Made by a program: the position numbers and the translations under genes. This document shows positions 5,474-6,817 of a stretch of DNA of 6,817 nucleotides, in pieces (positions within the stretch are counted from its first letter, which is position 1; the number at the start of each line of letters is the position of its first letter). Under the pieces are notes generated by a model. It had not been told where the DNA came from and did not search any database. It saw only the letters and a program-made list of their open reading frames with translations. Location of the stretch: NCBI GenBank assembly GCA_002746395.1, contig NVXA01000008.1:118535-125351 (forward strand). The letters run 5' to 3'. Source of the stretch: Paracoccaceae bacterium. GTDB lineage: Bacteria > Pseudomonadota > Alphaproteobacteria > Rhodobacterales > Rhodobacteraceae.

Positions 5474-6817
5474 TCAAGCCGAATTGGGGGGAGGATACTT
5501 CAGGTGCACCACAACTTCAAATCCGTCCTCGTGTCCAGTCGCTGGCGAGTTGATATCGAGCGTTCCATCGATCCCGCGTACAATTGTGTGAACAATGCTT
5601 AACCCCAGACCGCTTCCGTCAGCAGAAGAATTGCCGCGCTGAAAACGATCTGTCAAATCGTGAAGTACTTCGGGTGGTACCACAGGGCCGGCATTGACGA
5701 CCCGCAAGGTGGCTTCTTCGTTCAGCGATACATTTACGGGTGTGTCCTTGGCCCCATGGCGCAGGGCATTTTCCAGCAAGTTGCGTAATAAAATTGCGAA
5801 CGCATCGGCGTCTATGTCTGATAAAATCGGCTGCTCAGGCAAGTTTAACATAACTCGATCGGCTTTATCCGTATGGGCCAGATCATCCAGAACCATACGC
5901 ACAACCGGCGCGATATTGCGCGGAGTGTCCGAGCGCAATTTGGCACCTTCGGCACGGGCCATCTGCATCAGCTTTTCCGACAAACGGTTAAGCCGTTTTA
6001 ATGCTGTTTCGATATCTTTACCGCGTTTTCGGGTGCCTTCTTCGCTGGTTTCAACAATCAGTCGCTGGGTTTGCGCCAACGCGCCTGCGACCGGAGTGCG
6101 CAATTCATGCGCGGCATTGGAGGCAAAGTTACGCTCGGCCGTTAAGGTCCGTTGAACACGTTGCAATAACCCGTTCACGGCTTCGGCTACAGGGGTGATT
6201 TCGTCTGGTAATCCGCTGCTGTCCACGGGTGTCAGGTCATGGCCGTCGCGATTAGCCAAATCGGAGCGGAATTTTTTCAGGGGCCGCAGCATCAACCGAA
6301 CGAGAAACCAGATACCACCCAAAGTAAGGGGCAGCAGGATAAACAGCGGCAATCCTAAGGCCAAAGTGGTTTCCAAGGTAACTTCGCGGCGGTGATCCAG
6401 CGGTTCGGCAATGGTAATGGTGAAACTGCCGTCCAACGCAGAGTCGTAATACAAACGGTGTGTGGATGTTTGCCTAAAACCGTATTGTTCGAAGGGGGGG
6501 AAGTCGCGCAAATCGGCATCATGAGAGCGCAGTAAAACCCGGCCTGATTTGTCGCGTATCACGTAGGTTAGAAATTCGTCATGTGTGCGCAAAGTGTTTA
6601 TCAACTGTTCAGTGCCATCATCCTCGCGGTTGATCAGTTCCTGTATGGCTAATGGCAAAATTCGCTGGCCAGTTTCCTCTAGGGCGCTATCAAAAACTTC
6701 GGTGATTTCGTGGCGGATTGTGGCGGCTGTGATTACAGTTGTGATCAACCATAACACGGCAACACCCAGCCCGATGGTTAGTGCCAGTCGTGCCTGAAGG
6801 GAATGTGGTAAGGTCAC
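5474..6817 (-). CDS. Sensor histidine kinase, QseC-like (start at or beyond the window edge)
   Basis: At least 447 residues of a membrane sensor kinase that autophosphorylates and passes phosphate to a response regulator. Layout: TM1 at about 10-33, a periplasmic sensing region of about 115 residues (34-150), TM2 at about 151-174, HAMP at about 175-228, then the H-box NAAHELRTP with phospho-acceptor H237. The ATPase domain shows the N-box [11 protein letters not shown] (N346, N350), F-box DRFQRG around 390-395 and G2-box GSGLGL at 401-406. The G1 box reads NAGPV (375-379) instead of DxGxG, although the rest looks functional. The visible start is a GTG at the last bases of the window. The short run before TM1 fits a real N-terminus, but an upstream start cannot be excluded. 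It lies directly upstream of the iorA-like gene. The cognate regulator is expected further upstream, outside the window. The sensed ligand is unknown. Confidence 0.92.
   Translation of the reverse strand: MTLPHSLQARLALTIGLGVAVLWLITTVITAATIRHEITEVFDSALEETGQRILPLAIQELINREDDGTEQLINTLRTHDEFLTYVIRDKSGRVLLRSHDADLRDFPPFEQYGFRQTSTHRLYYDSALDGSFTITIAEPLDHRREVTLETTLALGLPLFILLPLTLGGIWFLVRLMLRPLKKFRSDLANRDGHDLTPVDSSGLPDEITPVAEAVNGLLQRVQRTLTAERNFASNAAHELRTPVAGALAQTQRLIVETSEEGTRKRGKDIETALKRLNRLSEKLMQMARAEGAKLRSDTPRNIAPVVRMVLDDLAHTDKADRVMLNLPEQPILSDIDADAFAILLRNLLENALRHGAKDTPVNVSLNEEATLRVVNAGPVVPPEVLHDLTDRFQRGNSSADGSGLGLSIVHTIVRGIDGTLDINSPATGHEDGFEVVVHLKYPPPNSA

Overview
The window looks like chromosomal DNA from an alphaproteobacterium, most likely a moderate-GC member of the Rhodobacterales (Roseobacter group). 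The strongest argument is gene order. A small SdhAF4 (DUF1674) gene stands divergently beside an RsmB-type rRNA methyltransferase, which is followed on its own strand by a heparinase II/III-like gene. I recall this neighbourhood from Rhodobacteraceae genomes, where purH usually comes next. That recollection has not been checked by a search. The window is densely coding: I find seven protein genes, no RNA genes, no mobile elements, no CRISPR array and no gene-free stretch longer than 70 bases.

Left part (1-1970, minus strand): the 5' part of a heparinase II/III family gene runs off the left edge. Upstream of it, 54 bases away, is rsmB, a full-length 16S rRNA m5C methyltransferase with both active-site cysteines. 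rsmB has no Shine-Dalgarno of its own. An 8-codon reading frame with a good Shine-Dalgarno ends across the rsmB start in an ATGA overlap, so rsmB may be translated by coupling.

Middle (1971-2720, plus strand): a 70-base divergent spacer leads to sdhAF4, a succinate dehydrogenase assembly factor. Next comes a 144-residue protein made of little more than one PAS domain of the type found in chemoreceptors, with no output domain. Its stop codon shares the palindrome TTAA with the stop of the convergent gene.

Right part (2717-6817, minus strand, read right to left): a QseC-like sensor histidine kinase, a small two-[2Fe-2S] subunit (IorA type) and a large molybdopterin-binding subunit (IorB type) with a twin-arginine signal. 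The spacing is 19 bases between kinase and iorA-like gene, and a 4-base ATGA overlap between the two enzyme genes, so the three look like one transcription unit. Together they suggest an exported, FAD-free molybdenum hydroxylase whose expression is tied to a two-component system. The partner response regulator, if present, would lie beyond the right edge. This sensor-plus-hydroxylase unit is the most interesting part of the window. Each component belongs to a known family, and the substrate and the signal are unknown.
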